Assembly (NCBI GenBank): GCA_033065855.1 | Contig: JAVXUO010002326.1 | Coordinates: 620,001-684,000 of the forward strand | Source of the DNA: Escallonia rubra | Lineage: Eukaryota; Streptophyta; Magnoliopsida; Escalloniales; Escalloniaceae | Direction: 5' to 3' | Length of the DNA stretch: 64,000 bases | Part shown: piece after piece, positions 24,750 through 37,509 of the stretch | Position numbering within the stretch: position 1 is the stretch's first letter | Layout: each line of letters opens with the position of its first letter | Position numbers and translations under genes: made by a program | Notes under the pieces: model-generated | Told to the model about the DNA's origin: nothing | The model's database searches: none | The model's input: only the letters and a program-made list of their open reading frames with translations

Positions 24750-26055
24750 CAAGAAAGTGATGAGTAGGTGGCTCGAGCCATCTTGCACACCATCTACTAA
24801 TGCCCAAGTGGGGGCACGACAATGTATGCAGAATAATGAAAGTGATGAGTAGGTGGCTCGAGCCACCTTGCTTACCACCTACTAAGTTGTTGGGAGTTTG
24901 GATGTCGCTAGGTGTCGCGACAACCCTTGCGTGACGATTGATGCAGAATAACGAAAGTGATAAGTAGGTGGCTCAAGCCACCTTGCACACCACCTACTGA
25001 TTACTTGGGATGTTTGGGCGTTCTCGACCTCACGGAGCGAGGGCACGATGACATTTAGAGGTTGTGACACCAGGGCGTGAATACGGATACAGAACAACAA
25101 AAATGATGAGTTTGTGGCTCGAGCCACCTCGCGCACTACCTATTGAGTACTTGGGACATTTAGGCACGTCGGGCATCCTAACATGGGGGCATGTCAACAT
25201 CACAGGGGCACGGTTGGGGGGTTGTGATGCCAGGGCACGTGATGCGAAAATGGCAGAAGAGGGGGATGGCGGCGGCTTCGTTGCAGGTTGGGTGCTGCGG
25301 GGAAGAGATGGGTCACTAGCGGTGAATTGAGGCATCACCGATGGGGAGTTTAAATGCGAAAAGTGGCGTCGGGGATCCTTAGCAATGCGGAGAAAGTGGG
25401 AATCAGGGTTTGAAAGATGGTGGGCCGGATTATGGGCAAGGGGCATGTTAGGCTGTGGGTTTTAGGTAGAGGGATTTGGGGGTGAAAGGGGTTGGGGTGA
25501 GTGGGTGAAAGAAAAAAGAAAAAAAGAAAGCTTAAGTGTGGGATGGGGGTGGGTTTGGGCTTTGGAATTCACAAGGGGGGTTGGCCCGTAGGTGGTCGGC
25601 CAGAGGGTATTTTTCTCTTTTTGAATTCTTCCTCTTTTTTCTGATCTTATTGTATGACCCCCCCATATAGGTAGGAGGGGGGGTGAAAGAAATTTTTGTA
25701 AAAAAAGTCTACGTCCCAGAAAAGGGATAAGAGAACTTGGGCATGGTTGTTGAGGGAAGACCCCAGTTTTGGTGACGCAAACGCGAGGGCTCAAGGTGAG
25801 GGGAAAAGAGACTTATGGGTCGACCCAAGGTGACGACAAGGGTGACTTTGGCATGGTGAGGTCGAGGGGGATAGTACCTGGGGCGATGAGACAATGCCGA
25901 TGAAATTAAATTAAGACACATAGGCGAAGGAGGTTGGGTAAGACATGATGATGCGTGCATGCCTAATAAGGGTGTCAGGAGGTCGGGTAGATATTGGTGA
26001 ATGGAGTCGAGACCTAGTAGCGTGGCTCGAGCCACCTCGCGCACCACCTACCAAG
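24750..26055. repeat. Dispersed repeats with palindrome GGTGGCTCGAGCCACC
   Basis: The core GTAGGTGGCTCGAGCCACC followed by TTGC..ACCACCTACT recurs near 24761, 24849, 24965, 25110 and 26021, with some copies variant. The 16-bp GGTGGCTCGAGCCACC is self-complementary and is nested in a longer inverted repeat (GTAGGTGG...CCACCTAC), so each copy can form a hairpin. The first three are spaced roughly 90-115 bp. Confidence 0.75.
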
Positions 26056-28039
26056 TAGCTATTCAAAGTCAAGTAGAGGGCGAGGTACCTAGCTTGTTTG
26101 GGAATGAGGATGAGGTAAAGCCCTCAATGGAGCAAGCTATGCACTAGAGGTGGTGCTACTAGACTTGTGAAAGAACAACTGTAGCTTGAAAAATTGTCTA
26201 AGTCTATATCAACTTCAGATTGATAACATTAGAAGGCAACATGCCTTTGTACAGGGAGAATGAGGATATTGAAACTTACAAAATGACATAAAAATTACAA
26301 GTGTGAAAAAATACACTAGAGCAAGGCAGGGCTTCGGTGGGTGGGGTATAGGTGTCAGCACTTAGGTGAGGCCAGTCAGGGACTTGTGAAATTCCCGAAA
26401 CTTCAAAGTGTCATCCTCCCCGTAGTGCTCTAGGAGCCAACAAAATGGGTAAGGTGTTCGCTATGATTGCTCTATTTGCTGTTAAGAAATGTGAAGGCTT
26501 GTTGCTTGTACTTCATAGGGGAGGGTTTGGTGAAAAGGTTGCTAGAGTAGGGAGCATGGCCGGATAGCTCAGAGGAAGAGTGATTTAAGAATGATTCCTT
26601 GAGATGATGGATGATGTCAAGGTCATGTTGGGTGACCTATGAAGCATGCGAGGGTTTGGGCCCGATTAAGATGATCCTAGCACCTGAGCCTCTGAACGGG
26701 GCTACCTAAGGCATATAGAATAAGGGTCAGTGGTGGGGAGCAGTTTATTATGTATGGTTTACATAGAAGTTGTGCCAACGGCAGAAGGCCTGCAGTCAAG
26801 GTAGGCCACTTAGAGAAAGTTAGGAGCATGGTTGGGACTCAGGGGGCTGTTAGTCATATTAGGATTGGGTTCCATCTCAATTGAGTCGTGACTAAGAACT
26901 CCGAACAAGGGTTAAGCAGATACATCGGGCATACGTGCCACGAGTTCTACTGTCGAGGGCCCGGAAGACCGAGGCAATGATGATCGCAACATTGGGACAT
27001 GTGTAGTGTCTAGAACTAGCCCAGGCCCTGAAGGCTGCACCTCAGCAGCATGGGCAAACCCTAAAGCTTGGGATGGTAAGGAATGAATAACAGGCACAGG
27101 TTGGAGAGCTCTAAGGCCTTAAGAGAGGGGAAACTGTGAAGATAAGACTTGGATTCAGTTTTTTTGCATCTCTAAGATTGCGACCATGAGAGAAGATTGG
27201 GAGTCATGGAGCTCGATGATGGTGGGAGTGAGGCTTTGGGCTACGACATTGATGACAATGACCACATCAGGTTCGTCCATTCTGGGGAAAGCCTGGAGTT
27301 GAACGACACTGGTCTCTTCTTGGTCCTCAAGGTGATGCTCCCCTTGAAGGCTGTGTGAAGGCTATGGCTGGTAGTCCTGGTAGCCCTGCATTGCTGAGGC
27401 ATGGGGGCTTAGGTGTATCAAAAGAGGGAGGAATTGCACTACGATGCTCACCTCCCTAGATGGAGTCACCAGAATGATGCCAAGGAAGTAGGTTTGCAAT
27501 ATACGGGGAGGATCCACAAGGAATGCAATTTGAGTCAAATGCCAAATATGGTGATGTGGGACACAGGGAGGACGGAACAATGGCAGACACCATGGCTTTT
27601 TAGACAAAGCTTGAGGAATGGCATGGAGATGTCATCAAAAGACACATGGCGCATACTGGGAGCGATACCTCACCAAGAGGCCACAAATGTTGGCGTTCCA
27701 AAGACTGTCGGATCTCATATTCACCCATCCTACCTTACATGACTTCACTTTGTCTGTCTGGAAAGACTGGCTTACACAGAGCCGGTGTGGTCAGAGAACC
27801 CCTTGATCTAGCCATAAGTCTAAAGCCCTTGTTGAGTCCTATAAGGGCGTGGAAAGACGTTGAGAACCTCAGAGTGGTGGGAAAAGGGTCTTACGCCCGA
27901 CTGCTAGAGGGATTAGGCGTGATGCCTTCTAGAGACATGTCATGTCTAGGAGTGACATAAGAGTCACACTCATAGGGGTGCCGATGAAAAGGCCCTACTG
28001 CTAGAGCAAGTTTACTAATCATGCAGACACACTAACAGA

Positions 28040-28740
28040 GATAGTGTCCCGAATGAGTCGTCTATCCTGCACGGGAGTCATTGTGTCAGAGTACTCGGAG
28101 CTCGCCAAGGGAGTGTCCTAGAGAAGTCGCCTACCCGATGGACCGAGGTAATGTTCGGAAGGAGTCACCTGCCCGAAATGCCAAGATAGTGCCCCAAAGG
28201 AGACGCCTATCTGAAGGGCCGAGGTAGTACTCTGAAGAAGTCGCCTACCTGGTGAAAAGGGAGTCTTCATGCTGGAGCACTCGAAGCTACCTGATGGTGA
28301 TAGTGTTTCAGATGAGTCGTCTATCCTCATGACAAGTCCTTGTGCCGAAGCACTCAGAACACGCTAAGGTAGTGTCTCGGAGGAGTTGCCTATCTTACGG
28401 GCTGAGGTAGTGTCTGAAAGGAGTCACCTGCTCGACATGTCGAGTTAGTTTTCCCGAGGAGTCGCCTAGCGGCCCGAGGTAGTGTCCCAAAGGAGTCGCC
28501 TACCTGGCTGAAGAAAAGTCTTCATATGGGAGCACTCGGAGCTCCCTGACGAAGATAGTTTCCCAGAGGAGTTGCATATCCTCATGACGAGTCCGTGTGG
28601 TGGAGTACTCAGAGCGTGACAAGGTAGTGTCCCGAAGGAGTCGCCTACCTGGCGGGAAGATAGTCCTTATGCTAAAGCACTTGGAGGCCCTGAGGTAGTG
28701 TCTCGGAGGAGTCGCCTACCATGAATGATGATGCACACTC
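28040..28740 (+). repeat. Tandem repeats GGTAGTGTCxCGxAGGAGTCGCCTAC
   Basis: About ten imperfect copies of a GAGGTAGTGTCCCGAAGGAG TCGCCTAC-type unit, some alternating with a GAGCACTCGGAGCT-type unit, at roughly 50-75-bp spacing. They end just before the right LTR at 28760. Non-coding. Confidence 0.75.
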
Positions 28741-28759
28741 CGCAAAGTGGTTCGAAGCA

Positions 28760-28894
28760 TGTTCCATGATGTAGTGAAGGGATGGACCAATGTCAGGGGC
28801 GTGGTAGTGTGAAAATGTGTCGGGAGGGGAGGGGGGAGGGACTATATAAGTGGTGCACTGCATGGGCTCAGTGGGATGTGTGCGGTGCTGGGGC
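28760..28894 (+). repeat. Right LTR of the LARD-like element, first part
   Basis: It matches the beginning of the left copy (GTGAAGGGATGGACCAA, GGATGTGTGCGGTGCTGGGG). It is cut at 28894 by solo LTR A and resumes at 37510. The 5-bp GGGGC at 28890-28894 is repeated at 37505-37509. Confidence 0.75.
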
Positions 28895-31861
28895 TGTGAC
28901 ACCCTCAACCCAGGTGACATCACCGGGCTGAGTTATCGATCATAATCACATTCAAAACCATGTGCTGAATACAGAGCAACTACATCCTCATACTCATACA
29001 TCATTAATATACGTTCCAAAATGCGTCCTTCCAAAAAAATTTCTTACAAACATACATCATACTGCAGCGGAAGACTTTCAGGTCTTTAAACAACATGAAT
29101 GTTTACAACCTAATATACGACTGTAGTCGTAGGACTCTTAACAACCTATCTCGTAACTCAATCTTTATCCCACCATTCCTAGCTGGTCTTACCTCACACA
29201 ACTGATCCCCTTGCTCAACTTTCCTAGATTGTTTCTTTTTCCTTTCTAGAAGGTTCTCCTTGATCAACCTTATAGCCTGCACAATACAACATAAGGAATG
29301 AGCGCAAATCGCCCAGTAAAGACAACACGAGGAGTATCGTGTACAAATGATTCAAGAAACGCGGAGGAATAATAATCTTCTCAACGATAACAATGAATCA
29401 AGAGTTCCAATAATTTTCGACATCAGCATAATTGTCAAACGATACTTTCTTTCATTAGACTGAGCCGCTTCAAGGCCCAACAGAACATCATCATTTCAGC
29501 TTGGATAGGGACACGACAACCCTTGACTATGCAAATGTAATGCAAAAGAAAAACAATAAAGCAGACATTAATCATAGTCAACGTACAGAGTAAAAACCAA
29601 CAACATCAATAAAAATCAATTACAAATGCAGACTCGACTTGACTCTATTGACAGACTCTAGCGCGCTTCATCCTCCTTGTCAGTTACTTAATTTTACACT
29701 GACTACCAGTTACTTTATTTTCACTGGTATTCAACTCATTGATGCCCCATTGCATGGGGTGTTCATCTCAGTCTTAAATAATTTAAGAGAAACACTGTCA
29801 ACAAGAGGGGACTTACCATGAGTGTTTGTCCCTAACCGCGTTACAACTAAACAACGGTGCTTCATCAACGGGGCGGACAAAGGAAAAATTATTCTACCTT
29901 ATGTCCTCAATAACACAACTCAACAAGGAATACCAGAATTAAAAGATCAACCGGTGTTCCAACCTAACAACAAGAGTTCAACGTGACACCATAGATAGGG
30001 CGGACTTGGGAGAAGTATGCAGCAAGCCCTCAACAATGTTCTTACATAAGAGAAATGTTGGTTATGAATAAGTGCCGACATTTCACAACAACAACGCAAC
30101 GATTTCTACAACATCATCATCAGGGCGAACTCAGGAGAAATATGTCCCAAGTCCTCAAAGGTGTTTTCAAACAGGAGAGACATCGTCTATCAATAATCGC
30201 CGACTTCTCACAACAACCACATAACAACCTCTAGTATGCAATATCACCACCAACGTCAGGTATGCTAATCGAATTAAACCATAGCATACTAGAGCACGAA
30301 TTATTCTTACCAAACTTCATTAACGGGGCGGACTAAGGGAACTTATTCTACCTTAAGTCCTCAACAGCATAAGTCAATAAATGAATATCGGTCACAATGA
30401 CTACCGGTGTCCAATCATAACCACAAAAGGTCAACAAAACGTCATCAACATGGCATGCTAATTGAAACAATAAATTAGCATAATCGAATCGTATTGTCCT
30501 TACCTGATTGGCTTATAGCCGAAGCAACTCGCAATCTCTGATCGCAACAAGCTATATCACCTAGTCAAAATAATATCCTGCTCGTTAGACATCATTCAAC
30601 ATATACGCACTCCATATTCTACCCCTTCCCCTTTAATCGCTTGTAGCGTTTTATGACAGCTAGTTAACCCGATCCAATAACTGGATCCTTAACCTAGCCT
30701 TATCGAAGCATTAGCGATAACAACCTCCCCTCATTTTAGACGTATTAACATCATTCCTCACCTTCCACCATTCTGAACGTTTAATAACGCGCGTTCCTAA
30801 AAATTTAGCGTTAACATGGCAAATTACCAAAATACCCCCTAATGGCTGCTACGCCACCAACACCCCAAATCTGCTTCAAAACAACATTTTAGGTGTTTTA
30901 CATCCCTTCTTGGACTAACAAGTCATTCGAAGAACTTTACCTGGAGAATTACCAAAATACCCTCTCCGGATAGCAAATTACCGAAATGCCCTCTGAGGGT
31001 TCCCGGCACTAGATAAATCTCAAAAGCACTTAAAAATGTTATTGTTATCATCCCGAAGTCAATCTTAAGTTAAAAATTATTTTAGAAAATTTTCGCCCGA
31101 AAATCCTGAACCGGTGTCCGGACCGAATGCTTAAAAGCCCGTTCGGCAAAAAAATAGCAAACGACTTTGGAATGGCCCAAAATCTTGGGAAAAGAAACTT
31201 CTTAACATCCTAGGATTCCCATGAAAGTTTCACGCGAAATCGTGCTAATTTGGTATTTTAAATTACACTGTAAAGTTTCAAGGTTCCCCATATCGGTTAA
31301 CCCTTTTCCAGTCTTCGGAAAAATCTGAAAATTTTCCCTGATGTAGATCTCCTAAAAATACCTAGGGTCTTTTTTTTGCACTTTGGCTAAATCTGGCCCT
31401 AACTCTCTTTTTAAAATTCGAGTTTTAACCTGATTAATTAATTTTGGTCTTTAGCGACACTAACAAGCACTATTCAGATTTTTACACCTATTATTTCACC
31501 CCAAACACACACATGCCTTCATCTTCAACCTTCGGCCACAGCACCTGGGCACACACCATGCACACACACCCTCACTAATTCACATTAAACCTACTTTAAA
31601 TAATTTAAACCCATTAGAACTCACACCTTAACACCTTATACACACCTGAAACCCATAATCTCACACACTCGAAACACCCATAGCCAAGAACACGCAAGAA
31701 CACATACTTTCACACACAGAACACACACACCATTCACGAACCCACACTGCCTTGCTCTTCCTTCCACTAACACCATTTAATTTCACACACCAACATTCCC
31801 ATTAACTCACTAATGAATACATATTACACACATTAACTCACCCTCCAAGAACACACATAGT

Positions 31862-34800
31862 CAGGGGCGGAACCAGAAATTTTTTTCAGGGGGTGCAAAA
31901 ATTCTATCAAGTGCACCAAAAAAAAAAATTATAGTAAAATAATATTATATAGAGATTTTTTAAAATCTCTATATAATCACTGAATTAAACGCAATATAAG
32001 AACTTTACTAAATCTCTACATAATCACTGAAATTAAACTATACCAATGTTTCTGTGATACCCCGAAAAATACCAAAAATTAATCTAACCGTAAGTTTGAT
32101 TAATTAAGGGGTGCTATTTTTATTAAGTAGCAATATGTTGGTGATGATTAAGTGTTAGGGAGCTAAATAATGGGGTTAGTGTGGCCGTGGGGGTTGAAAT
32201 GTAATTTTGGAAAGTTAAGGGGCAAAAATGTAATTTTGGAAAATATGATGAACGGGGATGCATATCTTTATTAAGTAGCATCCTTTTGATGATAATGAGG
32301 TGTTAGGGGGCTAAAGGAGGGGTTAGGGTGATTTTGGGGTTAAATTGTAATTTTCAAAAGTTGAGGGGTCAAAATATAATTTTAGAAACTTGAGGGGCCA
32401 AAGTGCAAATTTTGAAACTTTGCAAAATGTGGCATAACCTGAGGAAAACAGGCCATGCACGATGGCCACCTCCTGCTTGCCATAACCTGAGTCATTGTGG
32501 AAAATTATAAAATATTGATGGATGGAGATTAATGAGGAAAATATAAAAGGAAAGTTTGGGGAGGAAAACAGAAATAAGAAGAAGTGAAGAACAGCTGAAA
32601 ACGTGCACAGTAGCAGCCACGGGAAGGAAGGAAAAAGAGAAGGAAAGAAAGGAAAAAAAGAGGGGAAGGAAAGAAAGAGCATAAAAGTTGAATTCGAACC
32701 CCAACGGGGTATGATCTTGAACCAAAAAGTGTGGAAATTGATTGAATTCGTTTGAGAATATGGTACATATAGATGTATATATCTCTCTATATATTCGGTT
32801 ATGTACGAATTGATTGGAAATGGAGAATTTGGGATGAATTCTTGTTGGAATTATGAATATAAGACCCTAATCCAACAAGAAAAGAGAAAACGAACTAGGG
32901 TCTTGGATTGGGTTTGATTTTAGGGTGCATGGTTGGGTATTTCAGTGGGTGTTATTCATCCATGGTGGGTTTGATTTGAATTGCGGGTGTTTAATTAAGT
33001 GTAATTGTGTTAACCGAATGGAATTAGGGTTTTAAAGTGTAGTGTAATGAAAATTTAGTGGTTTAGGTGTATAAAACATGGTGGAACCATGCGAGATTGG
33101 GGATAAAAATACCCACGTGTGTCACGGCTGAAGGAGGAAGAAGATAAGTGTGTGTGCGTGAAGGTGACCTAGTGTGTGTGTTGATGTGAATAGTGACTGT
33201 TTTTGTCACTAAAGGTGGGAATTAAGTAATCAGTATGGAATTAGAATTTTTAAAAATAGTTAGGATCTGATTTAGCCAAAGTGCAAAAAATAAACCCCAG
33301 TTTTTTTTAGGAGACCTATGTCGTGGAAACATTTCAGATTTTTCCGAGGTCGAGAAGGGGGTGAACGGACGCGGGAAGTTTGGAACTTTGTGGTGAAATT
33401 TAAAATACCAAACGAGCGCAATTTTGCGCAAAACGTTTATGAGGACTCTATGATGCTGAGAAGTTCCACAACACTTTTATGAGGACTCTATGATGCTGAG
33501 AAGTTCCATTTCCCAAGAGTTCGGGTCATTCCAAAGTCGTTAGCCATTTTTGGCCGAACGGGCTTTTAAGCGCTCGGTCCGGACGCCGGTTCGGGATTTT
33601 TGGGTGAAAAATTTGTAAAATACTTTTTAGCTCAAGAATGAATTCAGGAGGCTTAAAATAGCGTTTAAAGCACTTTTGAGATTTTTCTGATGCCGAGAAC
33701 CCTCAGGGGCATTTTGGTAATTTGCCACCCGAAAAGGGGTATTTTGGTAATTTTCCTGGTAAAAGTTTTTCAAAAAACTTTTTAGTCCGAAAAGAGTTGT
33801 ACAACACCTGAAAGGTTGTTTTGAAGCAGATTTGAGGTGTTGGAGTGGTAGTGAACCGTCATAGGGTATTTTGGTAATTTTCATAATTTGCCGTGTTGAC
33901 GCCAAATTTTAGGGAACGCGTGTAATTCAGCGTTCAAAATTGTGGGAAGTGAGGAATGATGATAATACGTTGAAATAATGAGATAGTGGCTACTGCTAGT
34001 GCGTTGGTAAGCTAGGTTAATGATCCAATTATTGGATCTGATTAGCAAGCTGTCATAAGACGCTATAAATGATTAAATGGGAAGGGGTAGTATTGGGAGT
34101 GCGTATATGTGGAATGATTTCTAACGAGCAGAGTATTATTTGACTAGGTGATGCAGCTCGTTGCGATCAGAGATTGCGAGTTGCTTCGGCTATAAGCCAA
34201 TCAGGTAAGGACAATGCGGTTCTAATATGCTAATTCATTGTTTCGATTAGCATGCCATGTTGACGACGTATGGTTGAATTCTTGTTGTTATGATTGGACA
34301 CCGGTAGTCATTGTGACCGGTATATGCATATTTGAATTATGCTGTTGATGACTTATGGTAGAATAAATTACCTTAGTCCGCTCTGTCGATAGAATTTAGT
34401 GAGGATGATGGGTGTCCCAGTATGATATGATTCGATTCGATTAGCATACTTGAAGTTGATGATGGTGTTGTGAAGGGGTTATTGTGTGGTTGTGAGATGC
34501 TGGTAATTACTGTGACCGGTATATGCATATTTGAATTATGCTGTTGAGGACTTATGATAGAATAAATTACCTTAGTCCGCCCTGTTGATAAAATTTAGTG
34601 AGGATGATGGGTGTCCCAGTATGCTATGATTCGATTCGATTAGCATACTTGAAGTTGATGATGGTGTTGTGAAGGGGTTATCGTGTGGTTGTTGTGAGAT
34701 GCCGACAATTATTGATAGCCGATATCTCTTCTCTTTGAGAACACTGTTGAGGACTTGTGGCAAACTTCTCCCGAGTCCGCCCTATCGTTGATGATGATGA

Positions 34801-36772
34801 TGCTGTAGAGATCGTTGCGTTGTTGTTGTGAAATGTCGGCACTTATTGATAACCGACATGCCTCTTATGTAAGAATGTTGTTGAGGGCTTGTGGTAATCT
34901 TCTCCCAAGTCCGCCCTGTTGATGATGTCACGTTGAACTCTTGTTGTTATGTCTGAACACCGGTTGATTTGTTGATCCGTGAGCTGTATTGTTGAGGACG
35001 TAAGGTGAAATAAATTTTCCCTTAGTCCGCCCCGTTGAAGAAGTCCTGCTGCTTGGTTGTAAGGCAGTTAGGGAAAGCACTCTAAATGAGTTCCCTTCAT
35101 GTTGACAATGTCTCTTATGTTTATTTGAGACTGAGATGAACATCCCGTAAAATGGGACATCAATATGAGGAGGATGGCCCGTGAAACATGATCACTGGCA
35201 AAGAGGATGTAGGGCGCGCGAGTCGAGTCTGTCATGTCTGGTCAAGTCTAGTCTGTCGTGTCTGAGTTGCATTGCATTTGATTTTCTTTTGATGTTAATG
35301 ATTTTAATGACTTGTATTTCGTTGATGTTTATCTTTTCAATTTCCTATTTTAGTGTTCACTTGCATAGTTAGTCTGTCTGTCGGTCAGTCAGTCTTGTCC
35401 ATGAGGAGGTGACAGTAATGCTGTTCTATTGGGCCTTAAAGCCGCTCAATCTAACGAAAGAAAAATTATCGTTTGACAATTATGCTGATGTCAAAATTTT
35501 ATTGGAACTCTTGATTCATTTCTATCGTTGAGATGGTTATTATTCCTCTGAGTCTCTTGAATCATTTGTACACAATACTCCTCGTGTTGTCTTTACTGGG
35601 CGATTTGCGCTCATTCCTTATGTTGTATTGTGCAGGCTATGAGGTTGATCAAGGAGAACCTTCTAGAAAGGAAAAAGACACAAGCTAGAAAAGTTGAGTA
35701 AGGGGATCAGTTGTGTGAGGTAAGAACAACTAGGAATGGTGGAATGAAGAATGTGTTGCGAGATAGGTTGATAAGAGTCCTACTACTACAGTCGTATATT
35801 AGGTTGTATACTTTCATGTTGTTTAAAGACTTGAAAGTCTTCCACTGTAGTATGATGTATGTTTGTAAGAAAATTTTTGTAAGGACGCAATTTGGAGCGT
35901 CTATTAGTGATGTATGAGTATGAGGATGTACTTGCTCTGTATTCAGCACAGGGTTTTTGAAAGTGATTATGGTTGATAACTCAGCTCGGTGATGTCACTT
36001 GGGTTGAGGGTGTCACAGTTTCGATACCCAAAATTTTAGAATTAAACTCTAGGTTTATGATACTTTTAATGTACAAATATATTTGTATTGACATCTATAT
36101 ACATGCAAAATAACCTAAGTCTATAGCATAAGCATCGACATACAAATATAAAATAAATAATAACAATAAATTAACGATAATTTACCAAAACAGTGGGCCA
36201 CTCCGTCAAGCACTCAAGTCTCAAGTAGACAACACTCAACAGACAACAGACAACAGAAAAATTTACCACGGCTGGATGAAGCTCCACCACGAATTGGGAT
36301 GAAGCAACATACATCAGACAAATTCCCAGCAGCAAATCCCAGCAATCGTTCGTGCAGCAGCTCGCAGTAGCCGACAGCCGGCAGGGTGACTGGGTGAGGC
36401 ACTCCCTCAAGCAGATCTGGTCGCGTGGTCGGACGGCGTCAAGCAGTGGCACTCCGTCAAGCAGATCTGGTGACTGGTCGCGTGGTCAGACGCCGAACAA
36501 AGACTCAAAGATCTGGTCGCCGGTCAAAGATCTACAAGGTGGGTTCAGACCGTTCAGTCGCGTGGCGTCGCCGTCAATATGCCAGATCTAATCGCCGGTC
36601 GTTACGTCCACTGTCCACCGATGAGAGAGAGAGAGAGCGCCGAGTTGTGGTCTCGGGGAACGAGGTATCGGGGATAGGGAACGGGGTGGTGTGATTCCCG
36701 AAAACCAATTTTTTTTTTCAGAAGTAAGGGGGTGCTTCAGCCCCCCCTTGCCACAACATAGGTCCGCCCCTG
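31862..36772. mobile_element. Non-autonomous hAT element (~0.95 kb), split by solo LTR B
   Basis: The termini are CAGGGGCGGAACCAG (left) and, reversed on the right, CAGGGGCGGACCTATG, a hAT-type end. The 8-bp target duplication CACATAGT is perfect (31854-31861 and 36773-36780). The hAT sequence itself is 31862-32052 plus 36023-36772, and has no transposase. Everything between is solo LTR B with its duplicated target. Confidence 0.9.
32053..36017 (-). mobile_element. Solo LTR B (3.97 kb), opposite orientation to A, inside the hAT
   Basis: Read on the minus strand it starts TGTGACACCCTCAACCC and ends CGGGGTATCACA. The 5-bp GTTTC duplication flanks it (32048-32052, 36018-36022). It belongs to the same family as solo LTR A: for example the AGATTGCGAGTTGCTTCGGC block at 34173-34192 is the complement of the A copy near 30520. 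No coding region. Together with A it produces an apparent inverted repeat with roughly 3-kb arms. Confidence 0.9.
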
Positions 36773-37509
36773 CACATAGTTTCACAGTTACCTCGCACAC
36801 CAAAACCCATTGCACAGCTCACCCACTTCCCCCTAAGCACACACTGATTCACATGTATACATGCTAAAATGCATGTTTTTATTCCCCATATCCCATTGCC
36901 CCGAACCCATTTTCACACACAAACTCACACCTGCACACACCCAAATGCATACACGCACTCTTGCTACACATTCATAGCACACACTGATGTCACACAACAC
37001 ACCAAAATTAAAGGGAAAAGATTACCTTAAATTTCCTCCGAATCTCTCTTCTACCCCGAGCCCCAATCCTTCCTTCTTTCTCTACTCTGTATTCCTCCTC
37101 TATTTCTTCTCTGTTTCTCTTCCTTGTGTTATGTTTCTTTGTTCCAGCTTCTCCTGTTCCTTTCCCGAAGTGGAAAGGCTTCTTTTTTTCTCTCCTGATT
37201 TTGTACCGTTTACCCGAATCCCCTCTTATCCATCTAACCTTACTAAATAATTTAAATAGCTTAGTCATGTTAGATTAAGTAGGAGGTGGCACTCCCAGAA
37301 TTTTCCTCAAAATTACAAATTAACCCCCAAGATTTCCAAAATCTACAAAATGCCCCAAAGTTGTCCGAAATTGCATTTTGACCCCGCAGGCCAAACCAAC
37401 CTCCCATATTCTAATTAGCCGATTATCGATAAAAATAATAATAGCAATGGAAATAATGCCCTCGATTAATCTAATTCTCGGTTAGATTAAATCAGGGTAT
37501 TACAGGGGC

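Larger units (their letters stand above)
24623..28759. other. Internal region of the LARD-like element
   Basis: GC-richer than the flanks, without recognisable coding domains. Frames up to about 138 codons occur, but none shows motifs. It contains two repeat families, described separately (24750-26055 and 28040-28740). Confidence 0.5.
28895..37504 (+). mobile_element. Solo LTR A (3.69 kb without insertion), nested in the LARD-like element
   Basis: Begins TGTGACACCCTCAACCC and ends CAGGGTATTACA, that is TG...CA, with a perfect GGGGC duplication on both sides (28890-28894, 37505-37509). No coding region lies inside apart from later insertions, so this is a solo LTR. Subtracting the hAT insertion and its duplicated target leaves about 3691 bp, long for an LTR. 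Within it, 29850-30450 holds ~100-120-bp sub-repeats containing GGGGCGGACxxAGG-type blocks. The family is unknown, since no internal domain is attached. Confidence 0.85.

Noticed and set aside
27240-27742. gag-like coding in the LARD internal region
   Set aside because: Short frames with no zinc knuckle or gag motif; the resemblance is too weak to name.
28895-36017. A single foldback or MULE-type element with ~3-kb inverted arms
   Set aside because: Each arm has its own TG...CA ends and its own 5-bp target duplication, and an hAT with an 8-bp duplication lies between. Two solo LTRs in opposite orientation explain it better.
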